This document shows positions 42,582 to 52,118 of a stretch of 64,000 nucleotides of DNA, piece by piece (the first letter of the stretch is position 1; every line of letters starts with the position of its first letter). A program made the translations under genes and the position numbers. The notes under the pieces are model-generated. The model saw only the letters and a program-made list of their open reading frames with translations, was not told where the DNA came from and ran no database searches. The stretch comes from Ignavibacteria bacterium. Lineage in GTDB: Bacteria > Bacteroidota > Ignavibacteria > Ignavibacteriales > Ignavibacteriaceae. The stretch is from the NCBI GenBank assembly GCA_017302895.1, contig JAFLBV010000001.1, positions 1,302,001 to 1,366,000 of the forward strand. Reading direction: 5' to 3'.

Positions 42582-43418
42582 TCAATTGGAGGTGGAAATT
42601 TTTATTTTTGGGATGGGTTTTCCGCCGCAATATTTGGTAAAAATGCCGGTAAGTTGTCTCTCCACTTCCTCGGGAGTAGAATCGGGAGTCTTGTAGGGGA
42701 TGTAACCGTGTTTCAGCCGATAGTAGCGGGAAAATATTCTAAACCAAAGCATAAAGGAGAAATTATTTTTTCTGATGGAGCTTTTGGAGAGGTCCTGGTC
42801 TTGATCACCGATCAGCAGGTCGCTGCCAAAAATATCCGCAAACCACCAAAAAGGGGTGTGAGCTGAAAGTTTGGTTATTCTGGTTGTAAGGTCAACATGC
42901 TCCCAAGCGTTGTAATACCACTCGTCGATCAATCCGGTTTGCTCGAGAATTTCCCTTGTGAAGTAGGAAAAAGCTCCCGGAATATGTTCATTCAGAATCA
43001 CGAGAGGTTCCCCGTCATAGGTTGCCAAACCTCTTGTCTTTGGTGAGCCGTCCTTATTTTTGTTGAGGGGACCGTGATAAGCGTAGTTGAAGTGCTGAAT
43101 GCCCGTTTTTTTTGAAATGGAAATGTATTTTTCGAAAACGGAGGGGTCTTTTATCAGGATGTCATCTTCGAGTATAAATATGTGTTTGCATCCCTTTTCA
43201 AGCAGGTATCTCATTGCATCGTTTTTAGATTTGCCAACACCCTTGTTTTTTTTGTGCTGAATTATTTCAGCTTTTCTTCCGCTGTATGCTTCGGCAGGAT
43301 ATGATGCTCCATCATTCACGACCACAAGCTCATCACAAGCGGGGATGGATACAAACAAATTCCGGAAAAACTCCTGTCGCTGGTAAGTAACGATACCGAC
43401 GCCAATCTTTTCGATCAT
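42582..43418 (-). CDS. Family 2 glycosyltransferase
   Basis: A 278-residue GT-A fold glycosyltransferase. IGVGIVTYQRQEFFRNLFVSI at the start, DELVVVNDG (nucleotide-sugar site) and HIFILEDDILI (the DxD-like EDD, ~98) are visible. YNAWEHVDLTTRI later contributes an ED-like acceptor-side motif. Substrate unknown. Its start overlaps the end of the next-upstream glycosyltransferase gene by 4 nt (ATGA), so they are translationally coupled. Last gene of the polysaccharide transcript. Followed by the divergent prs promoter region. Confidence 0.85.
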   Translation of the reverse strand: MIEKIGVGIVTYQRQEFFRNLFVSIPACDELVVVNDGASYPAEAYSGRKAEIIQHKKNKGVGKSKNDAMRYLLEKGCKHIFILEDDILIKDPSVFEKYISISKKTGIQHFNYAYHGPLNKNKDGSPKTRGLATYDGEPLVILNEHIPGAFSYFTREILEQTGLIDEWYYNAWEHVDLTTRITKLSAHTPFWWFADIFGSDLLIGDQDQDLSKSSIRKNNFSFMLWFRIFSRYYRLKHGYIPYKTPDSTPEEVERQLTGIFTKYCGGKPIPKIKISTSN

Positions 43419-44419
43419 ATTACCCCCTTCGCAGTGAGATGTTTCTCATAATTTTGGATATAGACAGCTTTTGGGAATTTTTTGAATCGGGATATAATTT
43501 TTTTCACAGTCTTGTAATCACCTTCTCTTTCGGCTGACACTGCAATTATCCAGTAGATGGTCTCGTAATTGATCACAGGCTCTGCTGATATTTTCCAGAA
43601 CAGGGCTGAAATTCTCACAGGGAGAGAACGAAAAAGCCGCATTAAATTTGTCACACCGGAATCTGAGTCGATAACACCATTATCAAGAAAGTGATTAATC
43701 AGCTCCAGCTTTATCTTAAATGCTTCGTGTATGGTTTTGTCAAGATTCTGGTATTCTTTGTTTTCATCCGCTGGTGATCTGAAATAGACACCGAGATTGG
43801 AATTTATCTTCCTGATTTCGTACACTTTACTTACATCAGCAACGAACTTGTAGTCGCCTGTTACTTCAAAAGAGCCATCAAAATGAATTTTATGGAAGGT
43901 GTGAACTTCCCGCCGCCAGAGTGACTGGGGTCCGCACATGTAGCCGTTTAACAACCTGAGTGGGGAATACATGTCGGTGATGTGGATTGTTCTTTCATTC
44001 CGGGATGCCTCATCGAACGATTCATTTTCAACGGGGGAGACAAAATAGTCACCGTAGACAAGACCTGTTTTTTCATCCTTTTCGATTTCGGCGACAAGTT
44101 TTTCGAGAGCGAACGGAGCCAAACGGTCGTCAACATTTGCGTTGGTTATGTACCTGCCTGACGACATTTCAATACCCCTGTTCCAGGATGTGTACATCGA
44201 TTCGGTTTCCGGAGTTCGAAGGTATTTAATATTGTCGTTCCCGGGGAGATATTCATCGATTATCTTTTTTTCATTTTGGGGAGAGTTGCTGTCGACAATT
44301 ATAATCTCAACTTCCTTGCCGAGGGTCTGGGCGAGAAGGTCTTCGATTCTGCCTCTGATAAATTTTTCACCTTTGAAGAGTGAGATTACAGCGGATACTG
44401 TGTATTTATGTTTTGCCAA
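43415..44419 (-). CDS. Family 2 glycosyltransferase
   Basis: A 334-residue protein. The GT2 domain is at residues 1-~220: VSAVISLFKGEKFIRGRIEDLLAQTL, VEIIIVDSNSPQNE, YLRTPETESMYTSWNRGIEMSSGRYITNANVDDRLAP with the DxD-like NVDD, and SLWRRE. The remaining ~110 residues are helical and unassigned. Coupled to both neighbours (4-nt overlap downstream, 2 nt gap upstream). Confidence 0.85.
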   Translation of the reverse strand: MAKHKYTVSAVISLFKGEKFIRGRIEDLLAQTLGKEVEIIIVDSNSPQNEKKIIDEYLPGNDNIKYLRTPETESMYTSWNRGIEMSSGRYITNANVDDRLAPFALEKLVAEIEKDEKTGLVYGDYFVSPVENESFDEASRNERTIHITDMYSPLRLLNGYMCGPQSLWRREVHTFHKIHFDGSFEVTGDYKFVADVSKVYEIRKINSNLGVYFRSPADENKEYQNLDKTIHEAFKIKLELINHFLDNGVIDSDSGVTNLMRLFRSLPVRISALFWKISAEPVINYETIYWIIAVSAEREGDYKTVKKIISRFKKFPKAVYIQNYEKHLTAKGVI

Positions 44420-44421
44420 AA

Positions 44422-45897
44422 TTAACCTTGTTTTGCCGGTTTTAACAGGTTTGATAAAATTTCAATGAGACTTTTGAGGTTTGAACCGAAAAGTATCAGC
44501 CATGCGGCAGTCAGCCCGAAAGCAATATAAAATGGATTTAACTCCAGATTGTAAAGAGCAATGAAAGCCGCACATATTATCCCGAACTGGGCGATCAGTT
44601 TAATTCCTCCCGCATCAAGAAGATATCGGAGTCGGGAGTAATCGACCGTATGTTTTATCCACGAAAGCATGAAGAAATTTCCGAGAATTATTGTCAGCGC
44701 ATATCCGGCGATTCCCGTGTAGGAACCCGTTATTTTAATGCCAAAATAGAGGAAAACCGCCACTCCGATCAGGTTAATCAACTGAATAAGTGCAAGGAAT
44801 TTCGCTTTCCCCGTTCCCATTAACATCGAATAATAAGAATAGCCAAAGAGATTTACCGACTCAACAAGTGTGAGTAGAAGGAAAATGTTGTATGAGAGGG
44901 GTGAAGAATAGAAATAGATAAAAATGGCAGCAAAAAGGGGAGAAGCCGCCATGAAGACGAGACCGCCGTACAGAATTCCTTTTTTGGAGAGGGAAAGAAC
45001 TTCGTTGAGGAGGAACCCCTTTTCCTCTTCTTTTTCGATTCTCGCCGCTTTTGGGTAGATGGTTCTGAAAGCTGCAAAGAAAAGTCCCGATGATGCCTGC
45101 GAGAACCGTTTCGCTATGTCATAATATCCTACAAAGGAGACATTCAGTCCGCTGCCAATAATATATTTCAGGACGGGGTCGACGGCAGTTCCCAAAATTG
45201 TAGCACCCTGAACTCCAATACTGAAACTGAAAAGCCCTTTGAAAATGTCAAAATTGAAGTTTGTCGGTTTGAATCCGGGGAGCATCTTTGATGTTCTGCT
45301 GAAAGTTGCAAGAAGTAAGAGCTGAATTGTAGCTGCTGCCAGCATCAGGGCTGCAAGTCCCGCAATATCCAGAGCAAAAAGCCACGAAAAAAATGCAGCC
45401 AGAAGAGTAAGCAGGCTGTAGCTTATCGCTATTTTGCTGTAGAATATGAATTTTCCCAGTCCCTCATAAACAGATCTGAAGAAGGTGGAAATATAGTTGA
45501 CATAGAAAAAGATACCGAGAAGGAGGTTGGTATTCGTCGCAGAAAGTTTAATTGAGCCGTTGATGAGAGAAGGATTTTCTATGTAGTAATAATTACCAAT
45601 AAGAAAACCTATGGAGAGAATTACAAATCCGAAGAGGAAAAAGAACACAAAACCGGTGGAAGTCACTTTGCCGAGAATATCGGGATTGTCTCTTTCTTTT
45701 GATACTGCTCTGATCAGCGCGAGTCCGAAGCCGAGATCGACAACATTACTCAGTCCCCAGATGGAGGAGATCAGCACCCAGACTCCGAAAATATCGCTTC
45801 CAAAGTTCATAAGATTGAATTTGAGCGACACCAGTGAAGCGATCATTGTGAAGATGTAATGAGCGGCAAGCCAGAGGTTGTCCCGTTTTTCACTCAT
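44422..45897 (-). CDS. Wzx-type flippase (polysaccharide repeat-unit exporter)
   Basis: A 491-residue polytopic membrane protein with about 12-14 hydrophobic helices, of the MATE/polysaccharide transporter superfamily. N-terminal FGSDIFGVWVLISSIWGLSNVVDLGFGLALIRAVSKE and FSIGVQGATILGTAVDPVLKYIIG are typical of Wzx/RfbX. It should move lipid-linked saccharide units across the inner membrane. Start ATG overlaps the stop of the O-antigen ligase gene by 4 nt. Confidence 0.85.
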   Translation of the reverse strand: MSEKRDNLWLAAHYIFTMIASLVSLKFNLMNFGSDIFGVWVLISSIWGLSNVVDLGFGLALIRAVSKERDNPDILGKVTSTGFVFFFLFGFVILSIGFLIGNYYYIENPSLINGSIKLSATNTNLLLGIFFYVNYISTFFRSVYEGLGKFIFYSKIAISYSLLTLLAAFFSWLFALDIAGLAALMLAAATIQLLLLATFSRTSKMLPGFKPTNFNFDIFKGLFSFSIGVQGATILGTAVDPVLKYIIGSGLNVSFVGYYDIAKRFSQASSGLFFAAFRTIYPKAARIEKEEEKGFLLNEVLSLSKKGILYGGLVFMAASPLFAAIFIYFYSSPLSYNIFLLLTLVESVNLFGYSYYSMLMGTGKAKFLALIQLINLIGVAVFLYFGIKITGSYTGIAGYALTIILGNFFMLSWIKHTVDYSRLRYLLDAGGIKLIAQFGIICAAFIALYNLELNPFYIAFGLTAAWLILFGSNLKSLIEILSNLLKPAKQG

Positions 45898-47309
45898 TGT
45901 TGTGATGCTTCCCGTTCCCTTTTGTTGATATTATTTATTGCAGAGATTACTCCGAGAACAGTTCCCCACATCACAATTCCCCTTCCCCAAAACCAGGCAT
46001 CTGTGAACATCAGGGAAGTCATTATGTAAATCAGCACCCAAAACGCAATAAATGCGTGGAGGAACTGCGGGGTATTTTCCGCTTCAATGTAAACTCTTCT
46101 CGATTTCCGAAACAGCACCGTGAGAAAGATCAGGAGTCCGGTAAATCCGAAGATACCCGTTTCAACCAGCATTGAATAAAATCCCTGATGGAGTGTGAGT
46201 CCGGAAACAAACTTTTTATAAATATTGTCGGGGAGTTCGTTGTAAAACTTTGAGGAATAGGCAAAAGAATACATGCCGATGCCAAAAACAGGGTTGTCTT
46301 TGAAGCCGTTGTACCCGGTACTCCAGATAAAGTAACGGGTAACGAGGGAATTGTTTACATCAGCCACTTCAAGACTTTCTGCTGAGAGTTTCTGCTTCTC
46401 TTCAATCCGGAAAAATGTTGTTCCGTAGAAACTGATAAGGAGTCCCCCCGAGAGAGCAACAAAAAGGAGTGCAACGGTACCGTAGCGGAGGATTTTTGTT
46501 CTGTCCATCTGCAGGAACCGGGCTTTAACCGCCACATGGATGAAAGAGATCATCATAACAAAAGCAACATTTATCCAGACATTTCTCGTCTTGTTGAATA
46601 TCATTGCAAGTATGAGAAGAGCAAACAGGGCACCATATCCTGCTTTTGTTTTTCCTTTTGCATGGAGCAGCAGAATAAAAACAATGATAATCGCGATTCC
46701 AAGAATATCGACGAACATAATTCCTGCGAAACCAAATGCTCTTCTTCCTGTGGTTATCCCCTGAAAAATTGCATAGACGGAGTTCAAAGCGACCAAGGTG
46801 AGGTAGGCTTTTGTGAGGAAATTGATTTTGTCGAGATCTTTCAGAGCCACTGCAAGAAGTGTGAAGAGCAGAACAAATCCGGGCCACATGAACATGTTAA
46901 AACCGCCGTTTGTCTTCGCCAGACTGTTGAAAAAGGAGGGGAGCATGAAACTTACGAAAACAACGGTTATGACAAAAAACGGAGTTTTAAGTTCATCGAG
47001 GCTGAATCCTTTATTCAGTACAACAAAAACAAGAAGGAGATATGGAATTACAAGGAAAGAGAGGCTGTATAGAAAAACGGGATTAATGTCGATGAAGAGA
47101 GAGCCAACAAAAATTACAAGTGCGAGTCTGAAATTCAGAAAACCGAGGAGGAGGAAGGGGAGACCTAGGAGGATCACCTGGGTGGTTCGCTTTTCACCAA
47201 AATCACCGAGTAAAAAAGTAAGCGGAAGAACAAGCAGAAGGACAAAACCGGTCAGAAAAAAGTTATTCCTGAGGTCCCGCCCGAATTCCGGTGAAGTGCC
47301 TGCTTTAAT
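45894..47309 (-). CDS. O-antigen ligase/polymerase family protein (Wzy/WaaL-like); probable ATT start
   Basis: About 471 residues with about ten membrane helices. The family segment is the large periplasmic loop with RYFIWSTGYNGFKDNPVFGIGMYSF (~290-350) and the following LHQGFYSMLVETGIFGFTGLL, which match the Wzy_C/WaaL H-xx-E pattern. The in-frame TTG at 47348 has no Shine-Dalgarno sequence and would give a Cys/Ser-rich leader overlapping 44 nt of wzz. Behind it AGGAG lies eight bases before ATT 47307-47309, after which the product reads IKAGTSPEFGRDLRNNFFLTG with the first helix. I take the ATT as the start; it overlaps the wzz stop by 5 nt. Confidence 0.75.
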   Translation of the reverse strand: MKAGTSPEFGRDLRNNFFLTGFVLLLVLPLTFLLGDFGEKRTTQVILLGLPFLLLGFLNFRLALVIFVGSLFIDINPVFLYSLSFLVIPYLLLVFVVLNKGFSLDELKTPFFVITVVFVSFMLPSFFNSLAKTNGGFNMFMWPGFVLLFTLLAVALKDLDKINFLTKAYLTLVALNSVYAIFQGITTGRRAFGFAGIMFVDILGIAIIIVFILLLHAKGKTKAGYGALFALLILAMIFNKTRNVWINVAFVMMISFIHVAVKARFLQMDRTKILRYGTVALLFVALSGGLLISFYGTTFFRIEEKQKLSAESLEVADVNNSLVTRYFIWSTGYNGFKDNPVFGIGMYSFAYSSKFYNELPDNIYKKFVSGLTLHQGFYSMLVETGIFGFTGLLIFLTVLFRKSRRVYIEAENTPQFLHAFIAFWVLIYIMTSLMFTDAWFWGRGIVMWGTVLGVISAINNINKREREASQQ

Positions 47310-48480
47310 CTTCTTTTCTCCTGATCGACAAGATATTCCGGAGCACAAATTTTACTTTTGGATCGGACACATTACCCGCAACTTCCTTCATTACAAGACC
47401 AAAAGCAATAATACCCGTGGCAAAAAGGGAAATCAAAATGGCATAGACCATCCTCGGGGGATACACTTTTTTATCCGAGGGAACCGCTTTGTCGATTGAG
47501 AGAATTACAGGAATTTCCTTTTGCTCATCGAATTTTGCCTGCTCATAAACAGGGAGAAGAAACTCGATCATCTCGGAGTTGATCTTTACATCTCTGTAAA
47601 GCCTGAAATACTCAATCGCTTTTGTGGGGAGTGAACCCATCGGAATCAGAACTGACTTCCCGTTCTTTCCGTTTTTGATGTCATTTACTTTTTTCTCGAG
47701 GGAGGCAAGTGCATCTTTAAGGTTTTTAACAGAAGGAGTGTTTTCACCCAGCATTTTCTCGGCTGTTTCATATTCAACCTGTTTTCTTGCAAGCTCCATT
47801 TCGAGATCTGCAAATGCGGTCACGCTCGCTTTTACCTGCTGCTCAGCTTCAAAGACACCATTTTTTTTCTGGTATTCTTCAAGTCTGTCTTCGGCATCTT
47901 TAAGTTCGGCAACCACTTCTTTGTATCTTTTTTCGAGGAAAATTCTGTTGTCCTTGGTTTTCCGGGTATTGATTTCGAGGACTTTTTTGTTCAGAACATC
48001 AACTATATAATTTGCTATATCCGCTGCTTTTTTGGGACTTTTATTCCTTACAGCAACTGAAACCGAGAGATCATCGTTGTTTACTACAGTAATATCTTCG
48101 ATCACCCTTTTGAGCACATCGGCGAAGTACTTCTGGTCATACTCCTTTCGAAGGTCGAATTTATCGATTATTTCAGTAAGAGTCGATCTGCTGTAAACTA
48201 TTGTGAGATAAAAATCGAGATTTGAAGTGGAACCGCCAAGATTTGAGAGCCCGCCTATCGGCAAGCCTGAGATGTTTTTAAGGAGGGATGACATTCCTCC
48301 CGATTTCCCTGACTCGTAGGGGACAACAACGGCTGTGGATTCAAATTTTTCATCGATAAAGTAATAGACTGACAAGTATCCCAGTGCTGCAGTGAGGACT
48401 GCAACAAACAAGAGGAGGAATTTTTTCCTGACAAGTACAACCAGGATATCAAGCATTTCAATTTTTCGCTCTTCAGTCAT
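47305..48480 (-). CDS. Wzz/GumC-type polysaccharide chain-length regulator
   Basis: A 391-residue inner-membrane protein of the PCP (Wzz) family. An N-terminal helix (~20-35, LLLFVAVLTAALGYLSVYY) and a C-terminal helix (~350-370) flank a long coiled-coil periplasmic domain (DAEDRLEEYQKKNGVFEAEQQ, AFADLEMELARKQVEYETAEKML). A Pro-containing end, AVPSDKKVYPPRMVYAIL, comes before the second helix. There is no tyrosine-kinase domain fused. It leads this transcript and overlaps the O-antigen ligase gene. Confidence 0.9.
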   Translation of the reverse strand: MTEERKIEMLDILVVLVRKKFLLLFVAVLTAALGYLSVYYFIDEKFESTAVVVPYESGKSGGMSSLLKNISGLPIGGLSNLGGSTSNLDFYLTIVYSRSTLTEIIDKFDLRKEYDQKYFADVLKRVIEDITVVNNDDLSVSVAVRNKSPKKAADIANYIVDVLNKKVLEINTRKTKDNRIFLEKRYKEVVAELKDAEDRLEEYQKKNGVFEAEQQVKASVTAFADLEMELARKQVEYETAEKMLGENTPSVKNLKDALASLEKKVNDIKNGKNGKSVLIPMGSLPTKAIEYFRLYRDVKINSEMIEFLLPVYEQAKFDEQKEIPVILSIDKAVPSDKKVYPPRMVYAILISLFATGIIAFGLVMKEVAGNVSDPKVKFVLRNILSIRRKED

Positions 48481-48674
48481 TTCTGTTTTCTGTTATTTTT
48501 CAAATTATGGTCTGCGGATAAAAAGAATTTTAAATCAAACTGCAATATAATTATTTTGTAAGCTAAAAATTGAGAAGGAGTTCGGGCACCCCCCGTTCAG
48601 GTTCCTTTTATACTTTTATACCCGAAACATTATTGATATATTTCCCCGATTAAATTTTTAAATTAGAACGATCA

Positions 48675-50141
48675 ATGATGTCCGGAACCAAAAACAGAAG
48701 TGCTGTATTATTGCTCCTGCCGTTGCTTTCACTGCTTTTCGCATCATGCAACAACTCAATTGTGAACCCCGTCGCTGAAGAATTACCAAACCGGAATGAC
48801 ACCGTCACTTCCCCGGGAATAGAGAATGTTTATCCTGTGCCATCAGAGCCTCAACTTGCCTGGCAGGATGCTGAACTTGTAATGTTCATTCATTACGGAA
48901 TGAATACATTTACGGGCAAGGATATCGGAGAGGGGAACGAAAGTCCATCCCTTTTTAATCCGCCCAAAGTTGATGTGAAGCAATGGGTATCTGTTGCAAA
49001 AGCGGCAGGTTTCAAATATCTCATTCTTACTGCGAAACACCACGACGGATTTTGCATCTGGCAGACCGATTACACCGAACATTCCATTAAAAACAGTCCT
49101 TATCAGGTTGGAAGAGGGGACATAGTAAAGGAGTTTTCCGATGAGTGTGCCGCACAGGGAATGAAATTCGGCTACTATCTTTCGATGTGGGACAGGAACT
49201 CCCCACTCTACGGTACTCCCGCTTATAACGATTATTACAGAGATCAAACAAGAGAGCTTTGCACAAAATATGGTGAAGTAAACGAGATTTGGCTTGACGG
49301 ATACCTGGGGAGGAATCCGGTAATTACACATCCGATGTTCGACTGGTTGAGTTTCGCCCAACTTTCGAAGGCACTTCAACCGAAGTCTCTAATGGCGATA
49401 ATGGGCCCTGATATAAGATGGGTTGGTAACGAGGACGGTCTCGGGTCGGAAACCGACTGGTCATTCACTTATTCACATCCTGCACACCACGGAGTTTCAA
49501 ATGTGGATGTCTGGTGGCCCACAGAATGTGATGTTTCGATAAGACCTGCCTGGTTTTACCATGATTATCAGGACAATGAAGTGAAATCTCCCGCCTACCT
49601 TGCCGATTTATACCTTAAGTCGGTTGGACGGAACAGTCAGCTTCTTCTAAATGTTCCTCCCACTCCTGATGGAGTCTTTCATGAGAATGATGTAAACAGT
49701 CTGCTCGGTTTTAGAAGAATTATCGATGATATATTCAGAACCAATCTTTTGCGGGGCGGAATTGCTTCAGCCAGTAATACCAGACTTGATGACACGCTTT
49801 TCTCACCTGCAATGGCAATCGACGGCAGCAGGGGTACTTTCTGGGTTACTGAAAGGGGAGTTGTGAGTGCTGACCTGACGGTGGATTTGGGGACTTCGAA
49901 GCGGATCAACTATTTTAGAATAGAGGAAGCTATAAGATACGGACAAAGAGTGAAGGGGTTCGAGATAGAGGGCTTCGTGAACGGTTCCTGGATTTTTCTC
50001 GCTGACGGGACTACCATTGGGAGGTCAAGAATACTAAAACTTGAGACTCCGGCAGAAGTAACCAAGGTAAGACTAAAAATTAAAGACGCACGGGGAGCCC
50101 CCGCAATCCGCCTTTTTGGTGCCTACTACTACGAAAATTAA
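48675..50141 (+). CDS. Lipoprotein alpha-L-fucosidase (GH29) with C-terminal discoidin-like domain
   Basis: A 488-residue surface-anchored glycosidase. The lipobox FASC gives Cys25. The GH29 barrel spans ~55-360 with FIHYGMNTFTGKD, YLILTAKHHDGFCIW, KFGYYLSMWDRNSP and the nucleophile Asp208 in EIWLDGYLGRN. The last ~120 residues (ISASNTRLDDTLFSPAMAIDG-like, TFWVTE, LGTSKRINYFRIEEA) form an F5/8 type C-like carbohydrate-binding domain. It hydrolyses terminal L-fucose. Divergent from wzz (194 nt), with its stop overlapping the DegT stop by 4 nt. Confidence 0.88.
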   Translation: MMSGTKNRSAVLLLLPLLSLLFASCNNSIVNPVAEELPNRNDTVTSPGIENVYPVPSEPQLAWQDAELVMFIHYGMNTFTGKDIGEGNESPSLFNPPKVDVKQWVSVAKAAGFKYLILTAKHHDGFCIWQTDYTEHSIKNSPYQVGRGDIVKEFSDECAAQGMKFGYYLSMWDRNSPLYGTPAYNDYYRDQTRELCTKYGEVNEIWLDGYLGRNPVITHPMFDWLSFAQLSKALQPKSLMAIMGPDIRWVGNEDGLGSETDWSFTYSHPAHHGVSNVDVWWPTECDVSIRPAWFYHDYQDNEVKSPAYLADLYLKSVGRNSQLLLNVPPTPDGVFHENDVNSLLGFRRIIDDIFRTNLLRGGIASASNTRLDDTLFSPAMAIDGSRGTFWVTERGVVSADLTVDLGTSKRINYFRIEEAIRYGQRVKGFEIEGFVNGSWIFLADGTTIGRSRILKLETPAEVTKVRLKIKDARGAPAIRLFGAYYYEN

Positions 50142-51292
50142 CTCTGTTTTAGAATATCTTCGAGAGCCTCGACAACATCGTTTACATCCTGATCCGTCAG
50201 TTTGGCAGAGAACGGAATTGAGAGGGTTCTTGCCGAAATGAAGTCAGAATTCGGGAAATCGCCGATTTTGTAGCCAAATTCCTGCTGATAGAACGGATGC
50301 CAGTTGAGTCCGAGGTAATGGACACCTGTTCCGATTTTCCTTTTGTGCATTTCGAAAATGAGCTGGTCACGGGTAACGGAGGTTTTTGTGTCGTCCACAA
50401 GTATAATGTAGAGGTGGAGTCCGTGCCGGGATTCCGGGTCTGCCGCAGCAGGAAGAATCAAGGGGAGATGCTTCAATCTTTCGTTGTAAGTGTTCCAGAT
50501 TTCCTCTCTCCGCTGGTGTAGTCTTTCAACCTTCCGGAGCTGGTGAATTCCGAGGGAAGCCTGAATGTCGGTCATGTTATACTTGAAGCCGGGAAAAACC
50601 ACCTGATAGTGTTTATAACCATCATCCGAGAACCGTTTCCACGCATCCTTGCTCATTCCGTGGAGAGCATAAATTTTTAATCTGTTCGCAATAGCTTCAT
50701 TGTTTGTTACGATCATTCCGCCTTCGCCTGTGGTCAGATTTTTTGTTACATAGAAGCTGTAGCTTGAAATGTCGTCGAAGCAACCTATCTTTTTCCCTTT
50801 GAATTCTGTTTCTATCGCATGTGCGGTGTCATTGATGATATGGATACCGTATTCATGGGCAATTTCATAAAGCTTTTCCATGTCCACTGCTCTTCCGGCG
50901 AAGTGAACGGGGATTATTGCCTTGGTGCGGGAGGTTATCTTGCGTCTAACATCATCGAAATCGAGAGTCATTGTATCGCGGTCAACATCAGCGAAAACGG
51001 GTTTGGCACCTGAATGTATAACTGCATTGGCGGTTGCTGCGAAGGTAAGAGCCGGAACGATTACCTCGTCACCCTCTTTAATTCCGAGAGCCACTACACT
51101 AAGGTGGAGCCCTGCCGTGCAGCTTGCAACTGCTATTGCATACTTTGCACCGACATATTCTTTGAATTCTTCTTCAAACTGTGCAACTTTTGGACCCGTT
51201 CCAATCCAACCCGACTTTAATGTATTTACTACTTCGTCAATTTCTTCCTGTTCTATAACGGGACTGCCAAATACAAGATAGTTTTCTCTCAT
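50138..51292 (-). CDS. DegT/DnrJ/EryC1-family sugar aminotransferase
   Basis: A 384-residue PLP enzyme that transaminates a nucleotide-linked keto-sugar. Typical features: FGSPVIEQEEIDEVVNTLKSGWIGTGPKVAQFEEEF, AVASCTAGLHLSVVALGI, EVIVPALTFAATANAV, the Asp/His pair IPVHFAGRAVDMEKL, IINDTAHAI, and the Lys Schiff base in SFYVTKNLTTGEGGMIVTN (~185). It is similar to ArnB/PglE/PseC-type proteins that aminate hexoses for surface polymers. It stands apart from the other cluster genes on the minus strand, converging on the fucosidase. Confidence 0.9.
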   Translation of the reverse strand: MRENYLVFGSPVIEQEEIDEVVNTLKSGWIGTGPKVAQFEEEFKEYVGAKYAIAVASCTAGLHLSVVALGIKEGDEVIVPALTFAATANAVIHSGAKPVFADVDRDTMTLDFDDVRRKITSRTKAIIPVHFAGRAVDMEKLYEIAHEYGIHIINDTAHAIETEFKGKKIGCFDDISSYSFYVTKNLTTGEGGMIVTNNEAIANRLKIYALHGMSKDAWKRFSDDGYKHYQVVFPGFKYNMTDIQASLGIHQLRKVERLHQRREEIWNTYNERLKHLPLILPAAADPESRHGLHLYIILVDDTKTSVTRDQLIFEMHKRKIGTGVHYLGLNWHPFYQQEFGYKIGDFPNSDFISARTLSIPFSAKLTDQDVNDVVEALEDILKQS

Positions 51293-51386
51293 TTTCTCTG
51301 TGCTTTACAAATTTCGAATAAATTGAAACGACAAGTTAAGGAATTTTACGGTTTGAATTTGCACCATAAGAGGGGTGCAACACAAA

Positions 51387-52118
51387 TCACAGGTCGAGTT
51401 TTTGGAAAATTTTCTCGGGAATCGATCTGACAACGAACATAATCAGTCGCCAGTAACCGGGTGTGTAAATCACCGGTTTCCTTGCTTTCCAGCCGTTGTA
51501 GATAAGTTTTGCGACCTGTTCCGGCTGTGCTGTCAGGGGTTTTGGAGTTTCGAGACCCTCTATCATTTTTGTATTCACAAATCCCGGTTGAACCGACATT
51601 ACAAAAACGCCTTTTTTGTTGAGGCGTTGCCTCATACCTGAAAGATATGCAGTAAAGCCCGCTTTTGCTGCTCCGTAGATGTAGTTTTTCATTCTTCCGC
51701 GGTCACCTGCCACACTGGAAATGCCGATTATCGAGCCTTTTCCTTCAGCCTCGAAGTGGTTCGCTGCGATGTTCAGGATGCTTACGAGCCCGGTAAGATT
51801 AGTATCCAGAGTTTTCTGAGCTGCGGCAAAATCATTTTGAGCTTCTGTCTGGTCACCGAGAAGTCCCGCGGCGGTTATTACTATCGAAGGCTTCGGGTCG
51901 AGTTCGTCGAAAAAAGATTTGTGGGAGTTGTAGTCGAGCACATCAAAATGGAGGGCTTTGGCATCTGTGTTGTGTCTGATTGCAAGGTCGGAGGCCGTTT
52001 TTTTGAGGTCGTCCATGTTTCGCCCGGCGAGATAGAGACCATAGCAGGCTTTTGCAAATTCAGCAGCGGTAGCCTTGGCTATTCCACTTCCGGCACCTAT
52101 GATTAGAACAAATTTCAT
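51387..52118 (-). CDS. SDR oxidoreductase, DprE2-like
   Basis: A 243-residue short-chain dehydrogenase. VLIIGAGSGIAKATAAEFA (NAD(P) GxGxxx), SIIGISSVAGDRGRMKNYIYGAAKAGFTAYLSGM (Ser-Tyr-x3-Lys: S...YGAAK) and VMSVQPGFVNTKMI are present. It belongs to the subgroup like mycobacterial DprE2, which reduces the keto intermediate in decaprenyl-phosphoryl arabinose formation. Its start overlaps the stop of the FAD enzyme (4 nt), supporting the pairing. Confidence 0.8.
   Translation of the reverse strand: MKFVLIIGAGSGIAKATAAEFAKACYGLYLAGRNMDDLKKTASDLAIRHNTDAKALHFDVLDYNSHKSFFDELDPKPSIVITAAGLLGDQTEAQNDFAAAQKTLDTNLTGLVSILNIAANHFEAEGKGSIIGISSVAGDRGRMKNYIYGAAKAGFTAYLSGMRQRLNKKGVFVMSVQPGFVNTKMIEGLETPKPLTAQPEQVAKLIYNGWKARKPVIYTPGYWRLIMFVVRSIPEKIFQKLDL

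Noticed and set aside
46536-47072. 178-residue open frame antisense to the O-antigen ligase gene
   Set aside because: Mirror of a membrane protein; Lys/Cys-rich composition without motif.
47310-47348. TTG 47348 as the O-antigen ligase start
   Set aside because: No Shine-Dalgarno sequence, Cys/Ser-rich leader, 44-nt overlap with wzz; ATT 47309 has AGGAG.
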